A stretch of 64,000 bases of DNA from Mycolicibacterium bacteremicum (lineage in GTDB: Bacteria; Actinomycetota; Actinomycetes; Mycobacteriales; Mycobacteriaceae). This document shows, one piece after another, positions 7,926 through 16,142 of this stretch. Location of the stretch: positions 1 to 64,000 of the forward strand of contig NZ_CALUAE010000027.1 of the NCBI RefSeq assembly GCF_943913955.1. Reading direction: 5' to 3'. Both the position numbers and the translations under genes were made by a program. The notes beneath the pieces are model-generated. The model saw only the letters and a list, made by a program, of their open reading frames with translations. It was not told the DNA's origin and did no database searches. The stretch's first letter is position 1; every line of letters starts with the position of its first letter.

Positions 7926-9148
7926 CTCCCGAACGCCGCCACCGGCCCGATGACGATGATGGCAGGCGGTCGGATCCCCTCCGAACGGACCTTCTCGGCC
8001 ACATCGGTGAGCGTCGCCCGCACCGTCCGCTGCGCCGCCGTCGTCCCGTGCTGGACCACGATCACCGGCGTATCCGCAGGTCTGCCGCCTGCGAGCAACA
8101 CCTGGGCGAATTGTTCGATCCGCTCGACGGCCATCAGCAGCACGATCGTGCCGGACATCGCGGCCAGCGCATCCCAATTCACTAACGATTCGGGGTGCCC
8201 CGGCGCAACATGCCCGCTGACCACCACGAACTCGTGCGTGACGTGGCGATGGGTGACCGGAACGCCGGCCAGCGCGGGCACCGCTATGGCACTGGTCACA
8301 CCGGGCACCACGGTCACCGGCACGCCGGCCTCGGCACACGCGATCACCTCTTCGTAGCCGCGCGCGAACACGAACGGGTCGCCACCCTTGAGCCGCACCA
8401 CGAACTTGCCGGCCTTGGCCCGGTCGATCAGGACATCGTTGATGGCCTCCTGCGCCATGGCGCGTCCGTACGGGATCTTCGCGGCGTCGATCACCTCGAC
8501 GTGCGGGGCCAACTCGGCGAGCAGTTCCGGCGGGGCCAACCGATCGGCGACGACGACGTCGGCGTTGGCCAGCAACCGCCGACCGCGCACGGTGATCAGT
8601 TCCGGGTCGCCGGGTCCCCCGCCGACGAGGGCCACTCCCTCGTGCACGGTGGCGCCCTCCCTGCCGGTGCTGCCGGCCCGGTCGCTGATCACCCCGGTCT
8701 GCAACGCCTCGTGGATGGCCGAGCGGATGGCGGCCGACCGCCGGTGCTCCCCGCTGGCCAGCACGCCGACCGACAGGCCCTCATATTCGAAGGAGGCCGG
8801 CGTCACCGCGGTGCCCTCGATGGCCACGTCGGCGCGCACGCAGAAGATGCGGCGGCGATCGGCCCCGGCCACGATGGCGGCGTTCACGTCCGGGTCGTCG
8901 GTGGCCGCCAGCGCGTACCAGGCCCCGTCGAGGTCCTCGTCGCGGAAGTCACGCAGCGTCACGGTCACGGTGGCCGACGAGTCGCCGAACGCCTCGACCG
9001 CGGGGGTGGCCGCGCGGGCGATCACATGCACGTCGGCGCCGGCGGCGACCAACAGCGGAAGCCTGCGCTGCGCCACGCTGCCACCGCCGACGACGACGAC
9101 TTTGCGGCCCTCCAGACGCAGACCGACCAGGTAGGCGTTGTCTGTCAC
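7922..9148 (-). CDS. cysG: Siroheme synthase / uroporphyrinogen-III C-methyltransferase (SirC-SUMT fusion)
   Basis: Bifunctional tetrapyrrole enzyme of 408 residues. Residues 1 to about 150 are the NAD-binding precorrin-2 dehydrogenase/ferrochelatase part (VVVVGGGSVAQRR near residue 20). Residues about 165-408 are the SAM-dependent uroporphyrinogen-III methyltransferase, with GGGPGDPELITVRG, RLKGGDPFVFARG and PGVTSA motifs. It makes precorrin-2 for both siroheme (sulfite/nitrite reductases) and cobalamin, in keeping with cobB and cobO next door. GTG at 9148 is chosen because GAGGAG lies just upstream and the Rossmann domain begins at once; a longer frame upstream has no family similarity. Confidence 0.93.
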   Translation of the reverse strand: MTDNAYLVGLRLEGRKVVVVGGGSVAQRRLPLLVAAGADVHVIARAATPAVEAFGDSSATVTVTLRDFRDEDLDGAWYALAATDDPDVNAAIVAGADRRRIFCVRADVAIEGTAVTPASFEYEGLSVGVLASGEHRRSAAIRSAIHEALQTGVISDRAGSTGREGATVHEGVALVGGGPGDPELITVRGRRLLANADVVVADRLAPPELLAELAPHVEVIDAAKIPYGRAMAQEAINDVLIDRAKAGKFVVRLKGGDPFVFARGYEEVIACAEAGVPVTVVPGVTSAIAVPALAGVPVTHRHVTHEFVVVSGHVAPGHPESLVNWDALAAMSGTIVLLMAVERIEQFAQVLLAGGRPADTPVIVVQHGTTAAQRTVRATLTDVAEKVRSEGIRPPAIIVIGPVAAFGS

Positions 9149-9167
9149 TGGGCTCCTCGGGTGCGCG

Positions 9168-10523
9168 TCACCCGCCGAGCTTAAAGGTTGCCGCGGCACC
9201 GACGAAGCGCGAGCATGCCTGCGGGTGCCCGGCCGGGTGCGTGTGCAGATAGCCGGCGTGCACCCCGCGGTGTACCGCGCCGTCCCGGCCGCCGGTCTTG
9301 GCAAACCCCCATGCCGGTTCGTAGTCGGAGGCGAAAGTGACTGCGGTGCGGTGGAATTCGTGCCCGGACACCCGTTCGCCCGCGGTGTGCATGGACGAGT
9401 CGGCCACCGCGACGGCATCGCGGTAGCCCAGTGTGAGCCGTTCGGTGAACCGGGCCGATCCGGCGAGCACGCCACACATCGGCGCCCCGTCCAGATCGTC
9501 GACCAGATAGGTCAACCCGGCGCATTCGGCGTGGATCGGCGCGCCGGCCGCGGCGAGCGCGCGGATCTGCGCGCGCACCGGCTCATTGGCCGACAGCTCG
9601 GCGGTGAACTGCTCGGGGAAGCCGCCGGGGATCACCAGGCCGGCGGTGCCCGCGGGCAAGCCCTCGGTGAGCGGGTCGAAGTCGACGACATCGGCCCCGG
9701 CCGCCACCAACAACTCCCGGTGCTCGGCATATCCGAAGCTGAACGCACGGCCGGCGGCCAGGGCGACGGTCACTGCGGTCTTTGCGGCGGCGCCCGGCGG
9801 GCTCCATGCCGGGGCGTCCACCCGCGCCGCCGCGGCGCCGACCAGCGCGGCGACATCGACGTGCTCGGCAACCAGATCGGTCATCGCCGCCACCGCGCGC
9901 TGGGCCAGCGCGCCGAACTCGACGGCGGTCACCAGTCCCAGGTGCCGCGACGGCACCTCCAGTTCGGCGGCCCGTGGGATCGCGCCGAACACGGTGACCC
10001 CGGCCTGCTCGCAGCCCTGCCGCAGCACCTGCTCGTGGCGGGCCGAACCGACCCGGTTCAGGATCACCCCGGCCACCCGGATCGAGGTGTCGAAAGTCGA
10101 GAAGCCGTGCAGCAGAGCGGCGATGCTGTGGGCCTGCCCGCGGGCGTCGACGACCAGCACCACCGGGGCGCCCAGCATGCCCGCGACATGCGCGGTGGAC
10201 CCTTGCGCCGGGCCGACGTGGTGGTCGCTGATCCGCCCGTCGAACAGGCCCATCACCCCTTCCACCACGGCGATGTCGGCGGTCGCGGTGCCGTGCCGGT
10301 ACAGCGGCCCGATCAGTGACTCCCCCACCAGCACCGGGTCGAGATTGCGCCCGGGCGTGCCGGCCGCCAGCGCGTGATAGCCCGGGTCGATGAAGTCCGG
10401 GCCGACCTTGAATGGCGCGACGCGGTGCCCGGCGCGGCGTAGCGCACCCATCAGACCCGTTGCGATGGTGGTCTTCCCGCTACCCGAGGACGGTGCGGCA
10501 ATGACGACCGCGGGAACCGTCAC
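9168..10523 (-). CDS. cobB: Cobyrinate a,c-diamide synthase
   Basis: Glutamine- and ATP-dependent amidase that converts cobyrinate (or its hydrogenobyrinate analogue) to the a,c-diamide in cobalamin synthesis. The 451-residue protein has an N-terminal dethiobiotin-synthetase-like P-loop domain (APSSGSGKTT near residue 10, FKVGPDFIDPGYH, EGVMGLFDG) and a C-terminal class I glutamine amidotransferase domain with the nucleophilic Cys in HAECAGLTYL and a late His near GYLHTHPAGH. GTG 10523, with a GGGAGG sequence upstream, is the likely start. It sits between cobO and cysG on the same strand, 19 bases from cysG. Confidence 0.94.
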   Translation of the reverse strand: MTVPAVVIAAPSSGSGKTTIATGLMGALRRAGHRVAPFKVGPDFIDPGYHALAAGTPGRNLDPVLVGESLIGPLYRHGTATADIAVVEGVMGLFDGRISDHHVGPAQGSTAHVAGMLGAPVVLVVDARGQAHSIAALLHGFSTFDTSIRVAGVILNRVGSARHEQVLRQGCEQAGVTVFGAIPRAAELEVPSRHLGLVTAVEFGALAQRAVAAMTDLVAEHVDVAALVGAAAARVDAPAWSPPGAAAKTAVTVALAAGRAFSFGYAEHRELLVAAGADVVDFDPLTEGLPAGTAGLVIPGGFPEQFTAELSANEPVRAQIRALAAAGAPIHAECAGLTYLVDDLDGAPMCGVLAGSARFTERLTLGYRDAVAVADSSMHTAGERVSGHEFHRTAVTFASDYEPAWGFAKTGGRDGAVHRGVHAGYLHTHPAGHPQACSRFVGAAATFKLGG

Positions 10524-10596
10524 GCGCCACCCTCCCGGCGAGCGTGCGTGTCTGCGGGCAACACGCCAGCTGAAAAGGCGAGTCTGCGCACGCTCG

Positions 10597-11211
10597 TCAC
10601 CACTCGATACCCCGCTGGCCCTTGCGGCCGGCATCCATCGGGTGCTTGACCTTGGTCATCTCGGTCACCAGGTCGGCGGCGTCGATGAGGGCTTGGGGCG
10701 CATCACGTCCGGTGATCACCACATGCTGGCGGCCGGGCCGGTTGCGCAGCACCTCGACCACCTCGTCGACATCGACCCAGCCCCACTTGAGCGGATAGGT
10801 GAACTCGTCGAGGACGTAGAAGTCGTGGCTCTGCTCGGCGATCCGGCGGCTGATCTCGGCCCAGCCGTCGCGCGCGGTCTCGGCGTGGTCGACCTCGGAT
10901 CCGTGCTTACGCGTCCACGACCAGCCCGAGCCCATCTTGTGCCACTGCACCGGCCCGCCGGCGCCGTGTTCGTCGTGCAACTTGCCGAGCTCGCGAAAGA
11001 CGCTCTCCTCGCCCACTTTCCATTTGGCGCTCTTCACGAACTGGAACACCGCGACGTCGAAACCCTGATTCCACGCCCGCAGCGCCATCCCGAACGCGGC
11101 GGTCGACTTGCCCTTGCCGGGCCCGGTGTGCACGGCCAGCAACGGCGCGTTGCGGCGTGCCTTCGTTGTCAGCCCGTCATCGGGCACGGTCAGCGGTTGT
11201 CCCTGTGGCAT
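10597..11211 (-). CDS. cobO: Cob(I)alamin adenosyltransferase (CobA/CobO type)
   Basis: Transfers the adenosyl group of ATP to the cobalt of cob(I)yrinate diamide or cob(I)alamin. The 204 residues carry the atypical P-loop HTGPGKGKST at 28-37, FQFVKSAKWKVGEES, the LDEFTYPLKWGWVD segment and the ITGRDAP motif of the CobO family. It lies eight bases after the chelatase-like gene and upstream of cobB in the same leftward run, so the operon holds consecutive steps of late corrin synthesis. The length is typical for the family. Confidence 0.95.
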   Translation of the reverse strand: MPQGQPLTVPDDGLTTKARRNAPLLAVHTGPGKGKSTAAFGMALRAWNQGFDVAVFQFVKSAKWKVGEESVFRELGKLHDEHGAGGPVQWHKMGSGWSWTRKHGSEVDHAETARDGWAEISRRIAEQSHDFYVLDEFTYPLKWGWVDVDEVVEVLRNRPGRQHVVITGRDAPQALIDAADLVTEMTKVKHPMDAGRKGQRGIEW

Positions 11212-11219
11212 CAGTCCTC

Positions 11220-13088
11220 CTATGCCGCGGTCTTGACCAGCGAGGTGAGCTCACCGGCCTGCAGGTGCGCGAGCCGGACCGCCGGAGCCTCCAGCTGACG
11301 GGCCAGCTCCTCGGCCAAACCCAGTCGCACGAAAGATGTCTCGCAGTCCACGACGACCGCGGCGGCCCCCTCGGCAACCAGCATCCGGGCCGCGGCGCGG
11401 GTCCGGCCCAGCGGATCGGGCCCCCCGGTGGCCCGGCCGTCGGTCAGCACCACCACCAGCGGACGCCGCGCGCGATCGCGCGCCTTCTCGCGCACCACCA
11501 CATCGCGGGCGGCCAACAGTCCCTGCGCCAGCGGCGTCTTGCCGCCGGTGTCGAAGCGGGCCAACCGGCGGCCGGCGATGTACACCGACGAGGTCGGCGG
11601 CAGCAGCACATCGGCCTGCTGGCCGCGGAAGGTGATCACCGCCACCTTGTCGCGGCGCTGGTAGGCATCGCGCAGCAGGGACAGCGCGGCACCGCCGACG
11701 GCCGACATCCGGTCCCGGGCCGCCATCGACCCGGACGCGTCGACCACGAAGATGACCAGATTGCCCTCGCGGCCCTCGCGTACCGCGCGCCGCACATCAT
11801 CGGGTTGTACCCGCGGCCGACCCGGCGTGCGCTGGTTGTTCACCGCGGCCAGCAGCGTCGCGAAGACGTGTGTGCCGTGTCCCTCGCCGGGCACCTCGGT
11901 CGATCCCACGGTGCTACCGGTGCGATTACGGGCCCGCGACCGTCTACCCGGTGCGCCCTCGCCGACCCCCGGTACCACCAGTGCCTTGGTCCGGAAGGTC
12001 GCCGACGGCGGCGCGCTGGACCGGGTCGGCGGCGGGGCGGCTTTCTGCTGTTGTGAGTTCTCCGCCGAATCACCCTGCGGCGCAGAACCTTCGGCCGGCG
12101 CATCCGACCCCCCGCCCCCACCCGGCGGTTCGGGATCGGGCTCGGGCTCCTCGGGTGGCTCGGCGGTCTGCGACAGCGCATCGTCGAGACGCTCGGGATC
12201 CAGCCCGGGATCGTCGAAGGGGTCGCGGCGACGCCGGTGCGGCAGCGCCAGTTCGGCGGCCACCCGGATGTCCTCTTCTTCGACGACCGCCGACCCGCGC
12301 CAGGCGGCGTGCGCGACGGCGGTGCGCGCCAGCACCAGATCGGCGCGCATACCGTCGACGTCGAAGGCCGCGCACAGCGCCGCGATCCTACGTAATTCGT
12401 TGTCGCCCAACACGACATCGGCCAGCGCGGCGCGGGCCGCGGCGATCCGGCGGGCGAGTTCGGCGTCGGCCTCGGCATGGCGTGCGGCGAACCCGGCCGG
12501 ATCCGCCTCGTAGGCCAGTCGCGACCGGATCACCTCGACGCGGGTGTCGACATCGCGGGAGGCCGCCACATCCACCGTCAGGCCGAACCGGTCCAGCAGC
12601 TGCGGGCGCAGCTCGCCCTCCTCGGGGTTCATCGTGCCGATCAGGACGAACCGCGCGTCGTGCGAGTGCGACACCCCGTCACGTTCGATGTGCACCCGGC
12701 CCATCGCGGCGGCATCGAGCAACACGTCGACCAGATGGTCGTGGAGCAGATTGACCTCGTCGACGTACAGCACGCCGCCGTGCGCGCGGGCCAGCAGTCC
12801 CGGCGAGAAGGCGTGTTCGCCCTCCCGCAGCACCTTCTGCAGATCCAACGAGCCCACCACCCGGTCCTCGGTGGCGCCGATCGGCAACTCGACCAGCCGG
12901 GCGTCCGCGTCGACGTGCGCCAGTACCGCGGCCAGCGCCCGCACCGCCGTCGATTTCGCGGTGCCCTTCTCGCCGCGGATCAGCACCCCGCCGATATCGG
13001 GACGCACCGCGCACAGCACCAGCGCCAGGCGAAGCCGGTCGTGCCCGACCAGCGCGGAGAACGGGAAGTGCGCCGTCGCCGTCGTCAT
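11220..13088 (-). CDS. AAA ATPase/VWA chelatase-like protein (BchI-BchD type)
   Basis: 622-residue fusion of an AAA+ motor and a von Willebrand A domain, the arrangement of the small subunits of magnesium/cobalt chelatases. Visible are Walker A (GEKGTAKST near residue 40), Walker B (VLYVDEVNLLHDH near 105), the arginine-rich sensor region, an acidic Pro/Gly-rich linker (about 300-350) and the MIDAS motif DASGS plus LTDGRATGG in the C-terminal third. The location beside cobO, cobB and cysG suggests it powers cobalt insertion with a CobN-type large subunit; no cobN is present in this window. A non-tetrapyrrole MoxR-like chaperone role is the alternative. Confidence 0.82.
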   Translation of the reverse strand: MTTATAHFPFSALVGHDRLRLALVLCAVRPDIGGVLIRGEKGTAKSTAVRALAAVLAHVDADARLVELPIGATEDRVVGSLDLQKVLREGEHAFSPGLLARAHGGVLYVDEVNLLHDHLVDVLLDAAAMGRVHIERDGVSHSHDARFVLIGTMNPEEGELRPQLLDRFGLTVDVAASRDVDTRVEVIRSRLAYEADPAGFAARHAEADAELARRIAAARAALADVVLGDNELRRIAALCAAFDVDGMRADLVLARTAVAHAAWRGSAVVEEEDIRVAAELALPHRRRRDPFDDPGLDPERLDDALSQTAEPPEEPEPDPEPPGGGGGSDAPAEGSAPQGDSAENSQQQKAAPPPTRSSAPPSATFRTKALVVPGVGEGAPGRRSRARNRTGSTVGSTEVPGEGHGTHVFATLLAAVNNQRTPGRPRVQPDDVRRAVREGREGNLVIFVVDASGSMAARDRMSAVGGAALSLLRDAYQRRDKVAVITFRGQQADVLLPPTSSVYIAGRRLARFDTGGKTPLAQGLLAARDVVVREKARDRARRPLVVVLTDGRATGGPDPLGRTRAAARMLVAEGAAAVVVDCETSFVRLGLAEELARQLEAPAVRLAHLQAGELTSLVKTAA

Positions 13089-13546
13089 TGCGCCCCCGAG
13101 GCGGGTCGCACCATCGCGATGTGCGGGATTCCGTCCTCGATGAATTCCTCACCCTCGGGCAGGAATCCGTGCGCGCCATACATGTCCTGCAGGTAGGTCT
13201 GCGCATCGATCCGGCAGGGGTAGGTGCCCACCTCGGCGAGCGCGGCCTGCATCAACCGGGCGGTATGCCCGCGGCCACGGTCGCTGCGTTTGGTGCAGAC
13301 CCGACCGATCCGGAACACCTTCTCCCCACCGGGATGCTCCTCCATCAGACGCAGGGTCGAGATCACCTGTCCGTCCTCGCCTTCCAGCCAGAAGTGCCGG
13401 GTCTCGGCGAGCAGATCCCGCCCGTCGAGTTCCGGGTAGGGGCACGCCTGCTCGACGACGAACACCTCGACGCGCAACTTGAGCAGTTCGTAGAGGGTCG
13501 CGGCGTCGAGGTCCTTGGCCCAGTTGCGGCGCAGCGCGACGGTCAT
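13085..13546 (-). CDS. GNAT family N-acetyltransferase (ElaA-like)
   Basis: Acetyl-CoA-dependent acyltransferase of about 153 residues, resembling ElaA and Rv2851c. Landmarks are LRVEVFVVEQACPYPELDG near the N terminus, the core strand VISTLRLMEE, the acetyl-CoA loop RIGRVCTKRSDRGRG and the C-terminal YGAHGFLPEGEEFIEDGIPH. The ATG at 13546, 14 bases past the mqo stop, starts right before the conserved core; an earlier ATG at 13579 would add 11 residues inside mqo. The stop overlaps the chelatase-like gene by four bases. The substrate is unknown. Confidence 0.82.
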   Translation of the reverse strand: MTVALRRNWAKDLDAATLYELLKLRVEVFVVEQACPYPELDGRDLLAETRHFWLEGEDGQVISTLRLMEEHPGGEKVFRIGRVCTKRSDRGRGHTARLMQAALAEVGTYPCRIDAQTYLQDMYGAHGFLPEGEEFIEDGIPHIAMVRPASGAQ

Positions 13547-13559
13547 GACGACATCACCG

Positions 13560-15053
13560 TCATACGGGGGCGGGCGCATCCAGCTTGAGCACCTTGGTGC
13601 CGTGATCCCAGATCTCGCGGAACAGTGCCGGCTCCCCGGAGAGCTTGGTACCCAACGACGGCACCATCTCCTTGAGCTTGGGCAGCCAGGCCTGGTAACG
13701 GTCGGCGAAGCAGCGTTCCATCACCTCGAGCATGGCCGGCACCGCCGTCGACGCACCTGGGGAGGCGCCCAGCAGACCGGCGATGCTGCCGTCGCCCGCG
13801 GTGAGCACCGTGGTGCCGAACTCCAGGACGCCGCCGGCACCCTTGCGTCGGATCACCTGCACGCGCTGCCCGGCGATATCGAGCTCCCAATCGGAATCCT
13901 GTGCGCTGGGGGCGAATTCGCGCAGCGCATCGACCCGGTCGCCCTCGCTGAGCAGCAGCTGCCCGATCAGGTACTTCAGCAGGCTCATCTCGGTGAGGCC
14001 GACGCCGAGCATGGACGCCAGGTTGTTGGGCTTGACCGACAGCGGCAGATCGGTGACCTTGCCCTGCTTGAGGAACTTCGGTGACCAGCCGGCGAACGGT
14101 CCGAACAACAGGTAGGACCTGCCGTTGATCACCCGGGTGTCCAGGTGCGGCACCGACATCGGCGGCGCGCCCAGCGGCGGTGCGCCGTACACCTTGGCCT
14201 GATGCCTGCTGGTCAGCTCCGGGTTGGCCGTGCGCAGCCACTGGCCGCCCACCGGGAAACCGCCGAAGCCCTTGGCTTCCGGGATGCCGGCCTTCTGCAG
14301 CAGCGGCAGCGCCCCGCCGCCGGCGCCGACGAACACGAACTTGGCCTTGATCTTGTGCTTGGCCCGCGACCGCCGGTTGACGACCTTGACGGTCCAGCCA
14401 CCGTCGGAGTCCTTGCTGAGGTCCCGCACGTCGTGGCCGAACAGCGTGGTCATGCCCTGTCCCGCGGTGTAGCCGATGAGCTGGCGGGACAGCGAACCGA
14501 AGTCGACGTCGGTGCCCGACTGGGTCCAGTTCAGCGCGACCGGCTCGGCGAACGTGCGCTTGTCCGCCATGAACGGCAACCGGCGGGCGAACTCGTCGGT
14601 GTCGTCGATGTACTCCATGCTCTCGAAGAGCGGGTTGGTCACCAGCGCGTTGTAGCGGGCGCGCAGATACTTGGTGTTCTCGGCGCCCTCGACGAAGCTG
14701 ACGTGCGGGATGGGGTTGAGGAAGTTGCGCACGTCGGGCAGCACGCCGTTGGACACGGCGTAGGTCCAGAACTGGCGCGACACCTGGAACTGCTCGTTGA
14801 CGTTGACGGCCTTGGCGATGTCGATGGTGCCGTCGGCCTTCTGCGGCGTGTAGTTGAGCTCACACAGCGCCGAATGCCCGGTGCCCGCGTTGTTCCACGG
14901 GTCGCTGCTCTCGGCGGCCGCGCCGTCGAGGCGCTCGATCAAGGTGATCGACCAGTTGGGTTCCAGCAGGCGCAGCAGCGCGCCCAGGGTGGCGCTCATG
15001 ATGCCGGCGCCGACGAGCACCACGTCCGTCTTCACTGTCTTCGGGTCAGACAC
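13560..15053 (-). CDS. mqo: Malate:quinone oxidoreductase
   Basis: FAD-dependent peripheral-membrane enzyme oxidising malate to oxaloacetate and passing electrons to the quinone pool. The 497 residues match the Mqo family throughout: N-terminal FAD-binding VLVGAGIMSATLG, the DPWNNAGTGHSALCELNYTP block around residue 55, the VGAGGGALPLLQKAGIPE block and the C-terminal GASPGASTAVPAMLEVM. The start is GTG 15053. It is the first gene of the leftward run continuing into the GNAT and cobalamin genes, so a promoter is expected in the gap to the divergent hydrolase gene. Confidence 0.96.
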   Translation of the reverse strand: MSDPKTVKTDVVLVGAGIMSATLGALLRLLEPNWSITLIERLDGAAAESSDPWNNAGTGHSALCELNYTPQKADGTIDIAKAVNVNEQFQVSRQFWTYAVSNGVLPDVRNFLNPIPHVSFVEGAENTKYLRARYNALVTNPLFESMEYIDDTDEFARRLPFMADKRTFAEPVALNWTQSGTDVDFGSLSRQLIGYTAGQGMTTLFGHDVRDLSKDSDGGWTVKVVNRRSRAKHKIKAKFVFVGAGGGALPLLQKAGIPEAKGFGGFPVGGQWLRTANPELTSRHQAKVYGAPPLGAPPMSVPHLDTRVINGRSYLLFGPFAGWSPKFLKQGKVTDLPLSVKPNNLASMLGVGLTEMSLLKYLIGQLLLSEGDRVDALREFAPSAQDSDWELDIAGQRVQVIRRKGAGGVLEFGTTVLTAGDGSIAGLLGASPGASTAVPAMLEVMERCFADRYQAWLPKLKEMVPSLGTKLSGEPALFREIWDHGTKVLKLDAPAPV

Positions 15054-15142
15054 GCCCTCAAGGTTATCGTCGCGAGGCCCCGTCGCTGCGCTCGGCCCCG
15101 CTCCGTCAACCGGCAGGCCATCTGGTCACTAGAGTGGCAGTC

Positions 15143-16135
15143 GTGACCGGCTGGGAGCCCGATGTCTTGCCAGGCTATTGGCAGCAGCCGTTGGCCCTCG
15201 GCCCCGATCCCGACGGCGAGGGCGAGCTGGTGGCCACGCTGGTGGCGCGGGGCCGTCCGCAACCGCGCCCGGCCCGGGCGGTGCTGGTGGTGCACGGCTA
15301 CACCGACTACTTCTTCCACACCGAACTGGCCGACCACTTCGCCGAGCGCGGGTTCGCCTGTTACGCGCTGGACCTGCCCAAGTGCGGTCGTTCCCGCCGG
15401 GACGGCCAGACTCCGCATTTCACCTCGAATCTGGCGCACTACGACGCGGCGCTGCAGTCGGCGCTGGACGTCGTGGACGCCCACGAGGTGCTGATCTACG
15501 GACATTCGGCGGGCGGGCTGATCGTGGCGCTGTGGCTGGACCGGCTGCGCCGCCGCGGCGCCACCGGGCCGATCACCGGGCTGGTGCTCAACAGCCCCTT
15601 CCTCGACCTGCACGGGCCCGCCATCCTGCGCACCCCGCCCACCTCGGCCGCGCTGATCGCGCTGGCCCGGGTGCGCAAGATGACGGTGGTCCGCAAACCG
15701 ACCCCCGGCGGCTACGGCACCACCCTGCACCGCGACTTCACCGGCGAGTTCGACTACAACCTGGACTGGAAACCCGTCGGCGGTTTCCCGGTGACCTTCG
15801 GATGGATCAATGCCATCCGGCGCGGTCAGAAGCAGCTGCACCGCGGCCTCGACGTCGGGGTGCCGAGCCTGATCCTGCGCTCGGACCGCAGCGTCGCCGA
15901 GGCGGGTGATCCCGAGCTGATCCACCGCGGCGACGCGGTCCTCGACGTCGCCCAGATCGCCCGCTGGGCCGGCTGCATCGGCAACCGGCTCACCGTGGTG
16001 CCCATCGCCGACGCCAAGCACGATGTGTTCCTGTCCCTGCCCGGACCCCGGGCCGCGGCCTATCGCGAATTGGATATCTGGCTGGACGGGTATCAGAGAC
16101 CCGGGACATCATCGACCACACCACATTCCGGATAG
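15143..16135 (+). CDS. Alpha/beta hydrolase (monoacylglycerol lipase-like, Rv2854 type)
   Basis: About 330-residue serine hydrolase. The oxyanion segment VLVVHGYTDYFFH and the nucleophile elbow GHSAGG (near residue 127 of the product) are clear; an acid is likely around LRSDRS and the His at AKHDVF near residue 295. The fold resembles serine aminopeptidase S33/lysophospholipase enzymes. GTG 15143 is preferred; GTG 15134 in the same frame is possible. It is encoded seven bases before mtr, so the two are probably co-transcribed and divergent from mqo. The substrate is unknown. Confidence 0.85.
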   Translation: MTGWEPDVLPGYWQQPLALGPDPDGEGELVATLVARGRPQPRPARAVLVVHGYTDYFFHTELADHFAERGFACYALDLPKCGRSRRDGQTPHFTSNLAHYDAALQSALDVVDAHEVLIYGHSAGGLIVALWLDRLRRRGATGPITGLVLNSPFLDLHGPAILRTPPTSAALIALARVRKMTVVRKPTPGGYGTTLHRDFTGEFDYNLDWKPVGGFPVTFGWINAIRRGQKQLHRGLDVGVPSLILRSDRSVAEAGDPELIHRGDAVLDVAQIARWAGCIGNRLTVVPIADAKHDVFLSLPGPRAAAYRELDIWLDGYQRPGTSSTTPHSG

Positions 16136-16142
16136 GACGCAG

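Noticed and set aside
6353..8185. 610-codon rightward frame opposite efpA
   Set aside because: Antisense to efpA, with a His/Asp/Gly/Arg-rich composition typical of the mirror frame of a membrane protein gene.
13547..13579. N-terminal extension of the GNAT gene to ATG 13579
   Set aside because: It would lie inside mqo and adds residues before the conserved start of the domain; ATG 13546 is simpler.
15054..15142. PE_PGRS gene or cobalamin riboswitch at the mqo/hydrolase divergence
   Set aside because: M. tuberculosis has a PE_PGRS gene here, but this gap is only 89 bases. No B12-box-like sequence was seen before mqo or the cob genes.
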